In this document: one piece after another, positions 13,641-23,100 of the stretch
How positions within the stretch are numbered: position 1 is the first letter of the stretch
Layout of the letters: each line of letters opens with the position of its first letter
Assembly: GCA_030704765.1 (NCBI GenBank)
Contig: JAUYDD010000186.1
Span: 1-29,854, forward strand
DNA from: Nanobdellota archaeon
GTDB lineage: Archaea > Nanobdellota > Nanobdellia > Pacearchaeales > GW2011-AR1
Direction of reading: 5' to 3'
DNA: 29,854 nucleotides
Program-made: the position numbers and the translations under genes
Notes under the pieces: generated by a model
Told to the model about the DNA's origin: nothing
What the model saw: only the letters and a program-made list of their open reading frames with translations
The model's database searches: none

Positions 13641-13976
13641 ATGGAAGGCGAAAGACAAATGTATAAGGCTATTTGTTCTGATTGTGGAGCTGAATGTGAA
13701 GTTCCTTTCAAACCTGAAGAAGGAAAAAAAGTCAGATGCAATGATTGCTTTAGAAAAAACAGGCCAAGAAGAAGTTTTGATAGACGAGACGGCGGCGGAT
13801 TTGGCGGAAGAGATAGATTTCAAGACAGAGGGCCCAGAGAAATGCATAAAGCTACTTGCGCAGAATGTAATTCTGAGTGCGAAGTTCCATTCAAACCTGT
13901 TGAAGGGAAACCAGTTTTATGTATGGATTGTTTTAGGAAAAAGAAACAATCCCAAAGATCCGATGACGAATTTTAG
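13641..13976 (+). CDS. Tandem CxxC-x17-CxxC zinc-binding protein with a Gly/Arg linker
   Basis: Two near-identical zinc domains (C12/C15...C33/C36 and C73/C76...C94/C97). Both have exactly 17 residues between knuckles and the conserved ECEVPFKPxEGKxVxC core. This matches the small 'CxxC-x17-CxxC' domain family found in many uncultivated archaea and bacteria. The linker (40-66) is rich in Arg, Gly, Asp and Phe (RRDGGGFGGRDRFQDRG), like RGG segments of RNA-binding proteins. An RNA- or ribosome-associated role is therefore plausible but unproven. A leader hairpin and a strong Shine-Dalgarno sequence suggest high, regulated translation. Confidence 0.85.
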   Translation: MEGERQMYKAICSDCGAECEVPFKPEEGKKVRCNDCFRKNRPRRSFDRRDGGGFGGRDRFQDRGPREMHKATCAECNSECEVPFKPVEGKPVLCMDCFRKKKQSQRSDDEF

Positions 13977-14050
13977 ATAGGATTAATTAGAATCTAATTT
14001 TATTTTTTTTATTTTAAATTTTATTTTATTCTTAATTAGATTTATAAACA

Positions 14051-14076
14051 AGTTCGCACAATTAAGTGCGTGATAA
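14051..14076. promoter_or_regulatory. Inverted repeat with 6-bp spacer upstream of the recombinase
   Basis: CGCAC and GTGCG flank the 6-bp spacer AATTAA. Xer/dif sites also use two arms around a 6-bp spacer, but the perfect arms here are only 5 bp. The left arm contains GTTCGCACAA (14052-14061), found also at 7453 and inverted at 7691. The site lies 28-53 nt before the xerA ATG and just after a TATA-like TTTATAAAC, so an operator is an equally good reading. Confidence 0.4.
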
Positions 14077-14103
14077 ATCAAAAAAAATTGTTGTGAGAAT
14101 AAA

Positions 14104-14922
14104 ATGATTCCCGAAGAATTCCTAAAAAAACTTGAAACAGAAATAAAAATAGCAAAACTATCACCATATACTTTAAGAAATTATTTTGCTTTTAATAAGC
14201 AATTGCTTCTTCATTCAAATAAAGAGCCAGATCTTATTGACTCACAAGATATAAAATATTTTTTAGCAGAAAAAATGAATGATAGAGCAGCTATATCAAC
14301 TATACTTTGCCTAGCTGCATTTAAGTTCGCTTATACAAATATTTTGGAAAAAGATCCAACACTTGGAATTAAACGGCCTAAAAACGATAAAAAAATACCC
14401 TCTGTCTTGACAAAAGAAGAAGTTATTAGATTAATAGATTCAGCATATTCAAGAAAAAGCAAGCTCATGATGCAGATGCTATACTCTTCAGGATTAAGAG
14501 TGTCTGAACTCGTTAATTTAAAAATAGCTGACTTGAATTTAAATGAAAATATTGGCTATGTCAGGAGCGGTAAAGGAAAAAAAGATAGGATGTTTGTTTT
14601 ATCAAAAAAACTCTCAAAAAAATTAGAAAAATACTTGGAAAAAAAGAAAGATTGGATTTATGTTCTTTCTGAAAAAAAGTCCCTGACAACACGAAACATA
14701 CAAAAAATAATAAAAAAAGCTTCAGTTAAAGCAGGAATAAATAAAGAAGTCACCCCTCATACTTTAAGGCATAGTTTTGCAACTCATCTTTTAGATATGG
14801 GTGTAGACATAAGAAAGATTCAAGAATTACTTGGTCATAGCTCAATTGCAACGACCCAGATTTACACTCATATTTCTTCAGAACAGTTAAAATCAATAAA
14901 AAACCCTCTGGATGAGTTATGA
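14104..14922 (+). CDS. xerA: XerA-type tyrosine recombinase
   Basis: 272 residues with the full tyrosine-recombinase catalytic set: R132 (SSGLRVSEL), K157 (RSGKGKKDR), H219 and R222 (PHTLRHSFATHLL), H245 (LLGHSS) and the nucleophile Y254 (QIYTH). The N-terminal SAM-like core-binding domain spans about 1-95. Length and sequence style fit archaeal XerA, which resolves chromosome dimers at a dif site. Integrases of mobile elements share this architecture, and the gene borders a gene-poor accessory stretch, so an integrase role is possible. An inverted repeat with a 6-bp spacer precedes it. The start is well supported, with GTGAG 7 nt upstream. Confidence 0.9.
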   Translation: MIPEEFLKKLETEIKIAKLSPYTLRNYFAFNKQLLLHSNKEPDLIDSQDIKYFLAEKMNDRAAISTILCLAAFKFAYTNILEKDPTLGIKRPKNDKKIPSVLTKEEVIRLIDSAYSRKSKLMMQMLYSSGLRVSELVNLKIADLNLNENIGYVRSGKGKKDRMFVLSKKLSKKLEKYLEKKKDWIYVLSEKKSLTTRNIQKIIKKASVKAGINKEVTPHTLRHSFATHLLDMGVDIRKIQELLGHSSIATTQIYTHISSEQLKSIKNPLDEL

Positions 14923-14966
14923 TTTATTATAATAATCTTTAAAAGAACCTTTAAAGTTTATATCAA

Positions 14967-16448
14967 ATGTTAGAATTTAAACTTGATGATAGTTCATACG
15001 TAGCTTTAAACCAAGGAAAGCAATTAATGGCTTCAAGTGAAAATAAAGATCACTTAAGCACTATTGAAAATATCTATTCTGGAATTTATAGAGAAATAAC
15101 AACTTATTTTATGATAAGCCATTTTATGACAAGATTCGGAAGAGTAGATGATCAAAGCAGACAAAAATTCTTAACTTCTTTTTCCTTAGATTCTCAGGAC
15201 TTTCCTTGTTCAAGTGGAAGATTCTCAAGAAAAGGAATTAATTATTTTCTTAATACTCATGAAACAGCTGTTTGTAAAGGTGATGATTATATTCATGCAA
15301 GTGATGTATTATGCTCTATATTAGAAGCTAGTTTTGCTGCAAATTCTAAAGAAGATTTTGTAGCTAAGGTACAAGATTATATTTCTCTTGCTAATGCGAT
15401 TTATAATAGGTTTTATGAACAAGGAAAATCCCCGCAAGTTATTTTAAAGTTTGAAGAACTTGATGCGAGAAGAGATATTCATGAATTTGAATGTGTAAAA
15501 AACAACCATTCTCCAGAACATACTCAAAAACAAGAAGCATCAACAACAGAAGAAGATGAAAAAAGGCCAATTTATTATGGAAGAAAAATGAGGCAAATTA
15601 AATGGGATGATATTGGGGGTCTTTTTATACCCAAACAACAAATCAAGGAATATTTAGATGATTTTCTTGATCCAGAAACTGCTTTGGCTTTAGGTTTAGA
15701 TCCTGCTGAAAGAGGTGGAGTAATGTTGTTTGGTGAAACAGGAACTGGAAAAACTTTAGTTGCAGAAGCAGTATCAACAGAACTTGCTGCAAAATATGGA
15801 AAAGATTTTCTATGTATCTCCATTGATTATTCTTTTTTTGCAAATATTTATAGAGGAGGAGAGACTCAAAAAACAAGGCAGTTATTTGGCGAAGTAAATT
15901 ACTATCTTTCAAAAGGAAAAACATTAATGCTTTTTATAGATGAAGGGCAAAGTATTGCACAGCGCACTAATTGCCCAAGCAGAAGGATTGTAAATGAAGT
16001 CCTTGATCAATTATTAGTTGAAACAAGTAGGTTTGATTATGGAAAATGTTTATTAATGACCGCTACTGCTCAAGATCCTTCAACAATTGACCAGCAACTT
16101 ATGAGGCCAGGCCGTTTTGGTACTCATATCTTTTTTAATAATCCGATTTATGAAGAAGCTGTTCAGATATTACAAAAAGGAATTGAAAAAAGGGTTAGTG
16201 AAAGTGAATATAATAGAAATAAACTAATTACCAGAAAAGGCATTAGATATGATGTATTAGCAGAACAAACTCAAGGTTTTACATTAGCTGATTTATACTT
16301 TTTAGTTGTAGATGTTTTTAGAGATAAAGTAAGGCAATTAAGGCAAGAAGGAAAGTTTGACCCTATAAAAACTTCTGATTTTGAGCCTATTATTAAACAA
16401 AGAAGAATTGCTAAATCAAAAACAATGAGTAAGCAAGCTGTTATTTAA
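14967..16448 (+). CDS. Single-domain AAA ATPase with a novel N-terminal region
   Basis: 493 residues. Residues 1-205 are an unrecognised helical domain with scattered cysteines. Residues about 210-410 form a classical AAA module: IKWDDIGGL entry motif, Walker A GETGTGKT (about 256-263), Walker B LMLFIDEG (about 321-328), sensor 1 region MTATAQDP (Thr in place of the usual Asn) and MRPGRFG (about 376-382). A helical lid follows. The entry motif places it in the Cdc48/PAN/FtsH group, but there is only one AAA domain and no protease or membrane segment. A remodelling ATPase for a protein substrate is likely. It converges on the radical-SAM gene with a 4-bp stop overlap. CTTTAAAAG at about -25 supports the start. 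Confidence 0.85.
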   Translation: MLEFKLDDSSYVALNQGKQLMASSENKDHLSTIENIYSGIYREITTYFMISHFMTRFGRVDDQSRQKFLTSFSLDSQDFPCSSGRFSRKGINYFLNTHETAVCKGDDYIHASDVLCSILEASFAANSKEDFVAKVQDYISLANAIYNRFYEQGKSPQVILKFEELDARRDIHEFECVKNNHSPEHTQKQEASTTEEDEKRPIYYGRKMRQIKWDDIGGLFIPKQQIKEYLDDFLDPETALALGLDPAERGGVMLFGETGTGKTLVAEAVSTELAAKYGKDFLCISIDYSFFANIYRGGETQKTRQLFGEVNYYLSKGKTLMLFIDEGQSIAQRTNCPSRRIVNEVLDQLLVETSRFDYGKCLLMTATAQDPSTIDQQLMRPGRFGTHIFFNNPIYEEAVQILQKGIEKRVSESEYNRNKLITRKGIRYDVLAEQTQGFTLADLYFLVVDVFRDKVRQLRQEGKFDPIKTSDFEPIIKQRRIAKSKTMSKQAVI

Positions 16449-17632
16449 TCAAAAATAATTTCTAATCTTCTTTTTCCAATTAAGTCTCTAGACCTTGCAA
16501 GAACAGGGCATGATTCAGCTCTTAGTTGCTTTTCTAATCCAGACTCTCTAATAAATGTTTTTACCTGTTCCATTAAATCTATTTGTGACAAATATCTGTC
16601 TCTTAAATCCAAACCACTTGTCGCCTTCAGGTCTAAGCTGACTCCAAACTTTTTTTTAAGAATTGTTAAAACTCCTGCAAATCCATAACTTATCATCAAA
16701 GCAACTAAAGGATTACTATTAATATTTTCAATAGCTTTACTTACTGGAGTATCATAAACACTTCCTCCTCTAAGAACCTCTGCCCTGCTTAAATCAGGAT
16801 TAGTCTGGCCATTTGGATCAATATATAGTTTATGATAAGGTAATGGCTTTAATGAAAGTGGAAGAAAAGAACATTCTCTTAAATCTTTAGTTTCTACTAG
16901 TTCTTCTAATGAAAACTCATGCCATTTAAAAAAATCATCAGGCAGGGTTTTTGCATTTCCAAATTTCGCTGCTGAAATATGATTTACTATCACCCTACTT
17001 CTATCAACAAAAACAATTTCCTTTGTCTTATAATTAATTCCCTGAACTTTTCCAGATTCTTGCAAATATCTTACAACTTCATTTAAAGTTTTAGGATCTT
17101 TATACTTATCACTCGGATCTGTTGTTCTAATTGACACAAAGTTTGTAGGTCCAAATACTTCTAAAGCAGCTAGGATTGTGTTACTAGTATGTTCTGCAGG
17201 TATTTTATGAAACTGATCTACTGAAACATCAATACCATTATAACCAGTTCCTAAATAAGTTTCATCAATTGTAAAATCAAAACCAGAATCTTGAATTTTT
17301 TTAAAACAATCTCTAGCATTATTATAAGTAATCCCTATTTTACCATTTGTTACTAAAAATCTAGAAGCAATTTCTGCTTGCCTTGCCTTCTTTATTACAT
17401 CAACTAAAAAATCAACATTAGTAAAAGGTTCTGTGCTTATATACGCAACCTCTGTCATTCCTATTTCTTTAGCTTGTTGAAATATATCAAGAATCTTCCC
17501 TCTATCAATCCAAGTTCTTGCATTTGGATTGCATCCAGAAAAACAATATTTTCCATCTAAACAATTATTAGGGCAAAAATCTGTTAGCTTAAGCATTATG
17601 GTTATGGGATAATATAACTGGTCTTGTTCCAT
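16445..17632 (-). CDS. Radical-SAM-like protein with an unusual cysteine spacing
   Basis: 395 residues. The N-terminus has a cysteine motif C20-x3-C24-x5-C30-x3-C34 (DFCPNNCLDGKYCFSGC) instead of the standard Cx3Cx2C. STEPF (STEPFTNVDFL) stands where GGEP normally lies, and strands such as SRFLVTNGKIG fit a radical-SAM TIM barrel. HmdB and ThiC also depart from Cx3Cx2C, so an altered spacing is compatible with a 4Fe-4S radical enzyme. Further cysteines occur at C108, about C258 and near the end (SCPVL). The substrate is unknown. M13 is an alternative start (MLKLTDFC). Neighbours are an AAA ATPase, a superoxide reductase and a second radical-SAM gene, suggesting a shared oxygen-sensitive pathway. 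Confidence 0.75.
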   Translation of the reverse strand: MEQDQLYYPITIMLKLTDFCPNNCLDGKYCFSGCNPNARTWIDRGKILDIFQQAKEIGMTEVAYISTEPFTNVDFLVDVIKKARQAEIASRFLVTNGKIGITYNNARDCFKKIQDSGFDFTIDETYLGTGYNGIDVSVDQFHKIPAEHTSNTILAALEVFGPTNFVSIRTTDPSDKYKDPKTLNEVVRYLQESGKVQGINYKTKEIVFVDRSRVIVNHISAAKFGNAKTLPDDFFKWHEFSLEELVETKDLRECSFLPLSLKPLPYHKLYIDPNGQTNPDLSRAEVLRGGSVYDTPVSKAIENINSNPLVALMISYGFAGVLTILKKKFGVSLDLKATSGLDLRDRYLSQIDLMEQVKTFIRESGLEKQLRAESCPVLARSRDLIGKRRLEIIFD

Positions 17633-17726
17633 TGCTCATATAATAAAACTCCCTATAAAAGATTTTTTACATTATAATACTCCATTTCACCGATAAATTT
17701 TTAAATCCCTTTTCTTAATAATTATC
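17633..17726. promoter_or_regulatory. Divergent promoter region of the radical-SAM and desulfoferrodoxin genes
   Basis: 94 bases between two opposed starts. TTTTTAAATCCC is centred 26 nt before the desulfoferrodoxin ATG. TTTATTATATG-like sequence lies 10-30 nt before the radical-SAM ATG on the other strand. No other conserved site is visible. Confidence 0.45.
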
Positions 17727-18101
17727 ATGACAAAATTAGGCGAGATATATAAATGTGAAATTTGCGGAAACATTGTTGAAGTATTGCATGAAGGAGGCGG
17801 ACAATTAGTCTGCTGTGGAGAGCCTATGAAACTTTTAAATGAAAATACAATTGATGCTTCTTTAGAAAAACATGTTCCTGTAATTGAAAAAACAAAAGAA
17901 GGATTTAAAATTAAAGTTGGAACTGTCCCTCATCCAATGATTCCTGAGCATTTTATAGAATTTATAGAAATTATTGCAGATGGAGTTTCTTATAAGAAAT
18001 TCCTAAAACCTGGTGATGAACCTGTTGCAGAGTTCTGTATTAAAGCAGAAACAATAACAGCGAGAGAATATTGTAATCTCCATGGATTGTGGAAAGCATA
18101 A
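17727..18101 (+). CDS. dfx: Desulfoferrodoxin (2Fe superoxide reductase)
   Basis: 124 residues. The N-terminal rubredoxin-like centre I has C10, C13, C29 and C30. The catalytic centre II has E47-K48-H49, H69, H75, C116 and H119. These positions fall exactly on the numbering of classical desulfoferrodoxins, so both iron centres should be intact. The enzyme reduces superoxide to hydrogen peroxide without releasing oxygen, the usual strategy of anaerobes. It lies between two radical-SAM genes whose Fe-S clusters are superoxide-sensitive, so local protection is a plausible reason for the grouping. The start follows a TATA box at -26. Confidence 0.96.
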   Translation: MTKLGEIYKCEICGNIVEVLHEGGGQLVCCGEPMKLLNENTIDASLEKHVPVIEKTKEGFKIKVGTVPHPMIPEHFIEFIEIIADGVSYKKFLKPGDEPVAEFCIKAETITAREYCNLHGLWKA

Positions 18102-18191
18102 GAGAATTCTTAATTAAACTTCCTGCGATTTGTATTACACTTTTGATAATACTTTTTGTTATAAAAAATGTAACAAGATTTGTAATAAGAA

Positions 18192-19256
18192 TTATAATAT
18201 GGCTAGTTCAGCATTTCTAGGAGCCTTTCCCTGCCTTTTTATTCTATCTAAATATAACTTTGAAAGATGTCTAAATTTATTATAATATTCTGGATTAACA
18301 TCTTCAAGTTCTTCACTAAAACAATTCCCTTCCCAAGCAGCCCTAACCCAAAGAGGTTGGTCTTGTTCTGTTTCAATAAATGCTTCTTCATCATATAATG
18401 GCCCTTTTGAATATTCTTTAATAGCCCTATTTCTAACTTTCCTAAATCCATCAGTTAATAAATTTCCTATAGGTTTTCTAGCTTGAGCAAACCAAGTAGC
18501 TAAATAAACCTCCCCCTTGGAATCTAAGAAAAAATAAGGAACTCTATTATAATCATTAATTCCAACTAACTGCACTCTTTTATCTTTATATCTAAACATC
18601 TTCTCTTCCATTAATAAAAAATCAGCAAATAAACAATTAACTCCTCCATCAGAATTCGTTGCTTTTGCACCCCTAAGCTTTTCAACTTCTTTAAATCTAG
18701 CAATACTCTTAAATCTATCAAAAACTAGATTTGGATTAAATTCATATATTCTCCAGTAATCAAATCTTCCTTTAGAAAGAAAATCATAAATTCTAGGTAT
18801 GTGATTTATGTTTATTGCAGTCGCAACTGTGTGAATTCCTATTCTTACATTAGTATCTTGTAATTGTCTTAAAACCCTTTTAATTTGCGGAAGATAATCT
18901 CTTTTTCTTAAATATTCCTGAGTTGCTCTATCAACACTATCTAAAGGTATTGCTATATCATCTACTAATAAAGTTAAATCTTTAATTCTAGCAGGACTTA
19001 AAAAAGTTGCATTTGTATGAATACTTGTATCAATTCCATTATCATGTAATATTTCTAAACAACCATCTAAACTTTTTGAAAGGAGAGGCTCTCCTCCTGT
19101 AATAATTACTTCTTTAACATAGTTATCGACCAATAATCCAGCCAAGGTTACTGCATTTTCTGAAGGATTGCGATCAAAATCAGGTTTAAAACAGAATCTG
19201 CATCTTTCATTACATTGAGATGTAAAAAACCAGTGAACCCTTTTCCAAAATTCCAT
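18192..19256 (-). CDS. Radical-SAM enzyme, canonical motif
   Basis: 354 residues. C15-x3-C19-x2-C22 (SQCNERCRFCF) binds the 4Fe-4S cluster, GGEP (54-57) binds SAM, and TNATFL and PLDSVD mark later barrel strands. The C-terminal part holds FLDSKGEVYLATWF and PIGNLL, which recall SPASM/twitch regions (consensus around 'G.vyPC...iGNl'). However, the cluster cysteines are absent. The N-terminus (HWFFTSQCNERCRFCF) is also similar in style to prokaryotic viperins, but I see no nucleotide-binding evidence and do not assign that. The product is unknown. It is convergent with desulfoferrodoxin (90-nt gap). Confidence 0.85.
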   Translation of the reverse strand: MEFWKRVHWFFTSQCNERCRFCFKPDFDRNPSENAVTLAGLLVDNYVKEVIITGGEPLLSKSLDGCLEILHDNGIDTSIHTNATFLSPARIKDLTLLVDDIAIPLDSVDRATQEYLRKRDYLPQIKRVLRQLQDTNVRIGIHTVATAININHIPRIYDFLSKGRFDYWRIYEFNPNLVFDRFKSIARFKEVEKLRGAKATNSDGGVNCLFADFLLMEEKMFRYKDKRVQLVGINDYNRVPYFFLDSKGEVYLATWFAQARKPIGNLLTDGFRKVRNRAIKEYSKGPLYDEEAFIETEQDQPLWVRAAWEGNCFSEELEDVNPEYYNKFRHLSKLYLDRIKRQGKAPRNAELAIL

Positions 19257-19679
19257 ATTATATAAACAAAAAAGTTATTTAAAAGAATTTATATAGCAAA
19301 CCAAACATAAAGCATACTCCCGGAAAAAGCATTCAACTTTTTAGTTCACATCTCCTTCACATCTCTAAACCAAAAATCCTCGCAAATTATTCAGTTTATA
19401 TATGAGATTTAATCCTAAGAGTTAAACTTCTCTTGTTAAAATTAGAATTTTTTATCGACGATTAAAAAATTTCAATAAAAAAGTTAGGCCCCTAGTTTGG
19501 GTTAGTTTAACTCTACAAAATTGAATAGTTAATTGCCCTAAGTAATAAAAATCAATAACAAAAAGTCGCATATAAATATAATTTAGACAAAATAAATTAA
19601 ATTATAAATATAGCGCCCGTTCGTGTCCCATAATTTCTATTATAATAATGTTTAAAAAACAAGTTTATATTGATTCAAC
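19257..19679. other. Intergenic region with a candidate structured RNA
   Basis: 423 bases without an ORF. AGAGTTAAACT (19418-19428) is the exact reverse complement of AGTTTAACTCT (19504-19514). Outside it, GCAAATTATTCA (19382-19393) partly pairs with TGAATAGTTAATTGC (19522-19535). Inside lie a smaller ATTTTTTA/TTAAAAAAT hairpin and a CCC/GGG pair. Together these suggest a folded RNA of about 155 nt with either strand possible. TTTAAAAAAC (19651-19660) is the TATA box of the next gene. Confidence 0.4.
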
Positions 19680-20043
19680 ATGGCTGATTTAAGTAAAGAA
19701 ATACTAGAATTTCTTAATGAAAGAGTAGTTGGGAAATTTTTAGATGATGGTCCTTCTGGAATGCAAGTAGTTGGATTTAGAGTTGGTCCACCTTCTGTAG
19801 GCTCTGCAAACACAATTTATATAAAATTTAAGGATCTGGGCTGGAAAGATATTAAGGGAGATAATTATCATGGAGAGACAGAGATGTACGCTTTAAATGG
19901 GAATTATCAATTTTATGATTCTTTAGATGAATTGGCTAAAGCAAGATTAAAAAGAGGAAAAAGACTTTTAGGATATGAATCAAAAGAATAAGGGATAAAT
20001 TTGTTTAGATAAAACCACTTTAAATTATGGGACAGTTTTGGGC
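19615..20043. repeat. Inverted repeats flanking a small gene
   Basis: TGTCCCATAATTT (19624-19636) and AAATTATGGGACA (20022-20034) are perfect 13-bp inverted repeats. GCCC (19615-19618) and GGGC (20040-20043) extend the pairing beyond a 5-base mismatch block. The unit encloses only the 103-aa gene and its promoter. Terminal repeats of a small cassette, or a long transcript-scale stem, are possible. No target-site duplication was found. Confidence 0.5.
19680..19991 (+). CDS. Hypothetical protein (103 aa) inside an inverted-repeat unit
   Basis: A soluble alpha/beta protein starting MADLSKEILEFLNERVVGKF. Its strands are rich in Gly and Val (MQVVGFRVGPPSVG, NTIYIKFKDLGW), followed by an aromatic stretch (GNYQFYD) and a basic helical end (AKARLKRGKRLLGYESK). 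No cysteines, membrane helix or signal. No family is recognised. The start is supported by TTTAAAAAAC centred 25 nt upstream. The flanking 13-bp inverted repeats raise the chance that the gene moves or is regulated as a unit. Confidence 0.65.
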   Translation: MADLSKEILEFLNERVVGKFLDDGPSGMQVVGFRVGPPSVGSANTIYIKFKDLGWKDIKGDNYHGETEMYALNGNYQFYDSLDELAKARLKRGKRLLGYESKE

Positions 20044-20174
20044 TCTAATTCATAAACTTTTTTTAATAAAATTAGGAAATTTCAACATCTAATTTATTAA
20101 TCTGTACTAGTTTTATTATAGAAGAAAAATCAGAAAAATCAAAATATTTATAAACTTCATATTCTCTTTATTTA

Positions 20175-23100
20175 ATGAAAAAAATGGTGAAGAAAAGCAA
20201 CCTGGCAGTTATAATCTTGTTTTTATTTATTTTTATCTATCTTAATTTTGTTTCTGCATCCAGTTGTTGGTTGTACACAAGCAATGCAACCGGGCAATGC
20301 ACTGCTGCTAATGGCTGCAGATGGAAAACTGATTCTTGGAGCTTAACTGGATGGTGTGAAGAATTAAATTGCTGGAGCTTAAATTCTCAAAGTGAATGCA
20401 CAACAACAAATGTTCCTGGAAAAAATTGCACCTGGACTTCTGGTGGAACAAGTTATGGATGTGAAAAATTATCTTGTTGGAGCTTATCTGGAACAAACGC
20501 AAACTCTTGTGTAAATAGTTCTGTTGGATTAAGTTGCGAATGGCAAAATTCTTGCTATCAAAGTGGAACAGGCAGTATGAATTGCTGGCAATATCAAAAT
20601 CAATCTTCTTGCTTAAATGTAACTGGTTGTTTATGGGGGAATTGCATGGAAAAAGGATGCTGGAGTTATAATAATGCTTCAATCTGCAATGCTGCAAAAG
20701 ATTGGAATGGTAGAAATTGTACATGGAATAGCAATAATATTTATTGTGAGGAGAATGGATGCTGGAAATATTATAATCAAACTGATTGTAGTAACACAGT
20801 AATAACTAAAGGATTAAGATGCCAGTGGAAATATAATTCTTGCCAGGATATTGATTGTTATACCTGGGATTTTACAAATACAACTGCTTGTATAAACAAT
20901 AGTTTGAATTTAAGTTGTTCATGGAGTGGAAGCTATTGCATGAAACAGGATTGTTGGAGTTATAATACCCAACCAACTTGCCAAAATCAATCTGGATGTT
21001 TATGGAAAGCATATGTAAGTTCCGGATGGTGCAATGAAGTTAATTGCTGGACTTGGGACTCTATGAATGGAGGAAACCAAAGTCGTTGCCAAAATAATAC
21101 TTATGGTTTAAGTTGTAGCTGGAGTGGAAATCCTGCTGGAAATTTGACAAATGGCTGGTGCTATAAAAATATTGCTAGTTTAAGCTGTTCGAATTTCACA
21201 ACAGAAAGGTCGTGCATGGATACTTATTATTGCTGGTGGCAGTATGATAATTTTAATAATCTTAATGAAGGGGGGATATGCAGTGAACCAGGAAGTTTTG
21301 GGGGAGGTGGGGGAGGATTTAATACTAACACAACTATTTTAAATGATTGGAATCCTGGTTGTTATATATTTGATATGAATTCAACAGACTGTAATAATGT
21401 TATAGGATGCAATTATACAGGAAGTAACTGCGTTTCTGTGAATAATTCATATGGAGGAAATATAACTCTTAATGGACTAAATTGCAGTTATATTAATAAC
21501 TCTCAATTATGCAATAGCCTTCCTGCTTTATCTTCTTGTTGTTCATGGCAAAATGGAAGTTGTATAGCTAGTAAATTATCAAGTTCATGCAGGGACCAGG
21601 TAACTACTCCTCCTGAAGGAGCAGATTTTTGTGAGGATTATAATTCCTATTCAAGCCAGGCTTTATGCGAACAAATAGCAGGAAGTCCGTGGTATATGCC
21701 TTGTGAGTGGAATAATGCTAGTTCAAAATGCAGTTTTAAAGCAAGTGATGTTTTTGGAAATGAAACACAAAGTTTAGCAAAAATAGACAATAAAAAAAAT
21801 TGTGAATCTGCTGGTGGAAAATGGATTACTGAAAATTATTGTGAGGGCAATATTTCAGTTCCTGCAGGAAGATGCGAATATAAATTTGATGAGGAAGATA
21901 ATTGCGATAAAGCTTGTTTTGCTTGTGAAATAAAAGATAGTAATGGTAATTCTGTGAATGCAACAAATGCAGCATCTGCTTGTAGTGGAAGCAAATTAGG
22001 AATTTGTGATTTTGAAAATAATACTAGAGCTGCTAATGGAATTGGTTTTTGCAAGGCAAAAGAGCAGTTTAAAAAAGGAATTGCAGGAGATTGTGATATT
22101 AATTGTGGAGACTGTGTATATAAAGGAAATGCTAATAATAATGATACAACTAAAAGACCGAGTTATTTTTGCAGTTTAAGCAAGGCAAATTCTGATGGTG
22201 GAGGATGTAAGTGGATAACTGATAATTCAACTGCAACAGGAGGTTATTGTGTTAATAAAGGAGAAAAAACTTGTGAGGATTCTTGTGATAGATGCAATAG
22301 CCAGACCAATTGCGTAAATTTAGGAAGAACTTCTATTTCAAATCAGACTGGAAGTTGCAAATGGCAGGGTTCTGAAACAACTGGAAGCTGTGTTGCGAAT
22401 ATTGGCCAGGATGTTGAAATTTGCTGGGATGGAATTGACAATACTGACGATAACTTGATTGATTGTGCTGATTCTAGTTGTTATGCTGATAGTTCTTGTG
22501 GTTTTGTTTCAGGAGATTGTTTTGGCTGGACAGCTAATGCAAGCTGTGTTAACCATGATTGTGAATGGGTAACTGATAAATGGGGAAGCTGGTGTGATTT
22601 CAAAGGAAGCCAGTGCTGGAAATATAATCAGAATTCTTCTATTTGCAATAATAATATACATTGCCAGTGGAGTGCTGGAACAGGAACTATGACTGGATGG
22701 TGTGAAAAAGATTGGAGCCAGCAGGAAAATTGCATGGGATTAAGTCAAAGCTCTTGCATGGCTGCAAATACTTCTGGTTGCAATTGGACTTTAGATAGCT
22801 GGTGTTCTGGAAATGGAAACGGGAGTGAGTGGTGTAGTGATAATGGAGGCTGGTGTGATAATATTTTATTTAAACCAAAAGATTGCTGGAAGTATTCTTC
22901 TTTAAGCGGTTGTAATGTTGTTTCTGGATGTTCTTGGAGAACTGATCAGTATAGTATGCCTCATTGTGAAGTTAATTGGAGTGCAAACTGCTGGCAGTAT
23001 ACATCAAATGAAACTTGCAGAAATAATAGCTTAACAAGCGGAAATTGCATATGGGATATACCTCTTGGAGGTGGTGGCGGATGGTGCATGAATAAAGCTG

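Noticed and set aside
18192..19256. Naming the second radical-SAM protein viperin
   Set aside because: Only N-terminal similarity in style is visible; the C-terminal region looks SPASM/twitch-derived and no nucleotide-binding residues could be confirmed.
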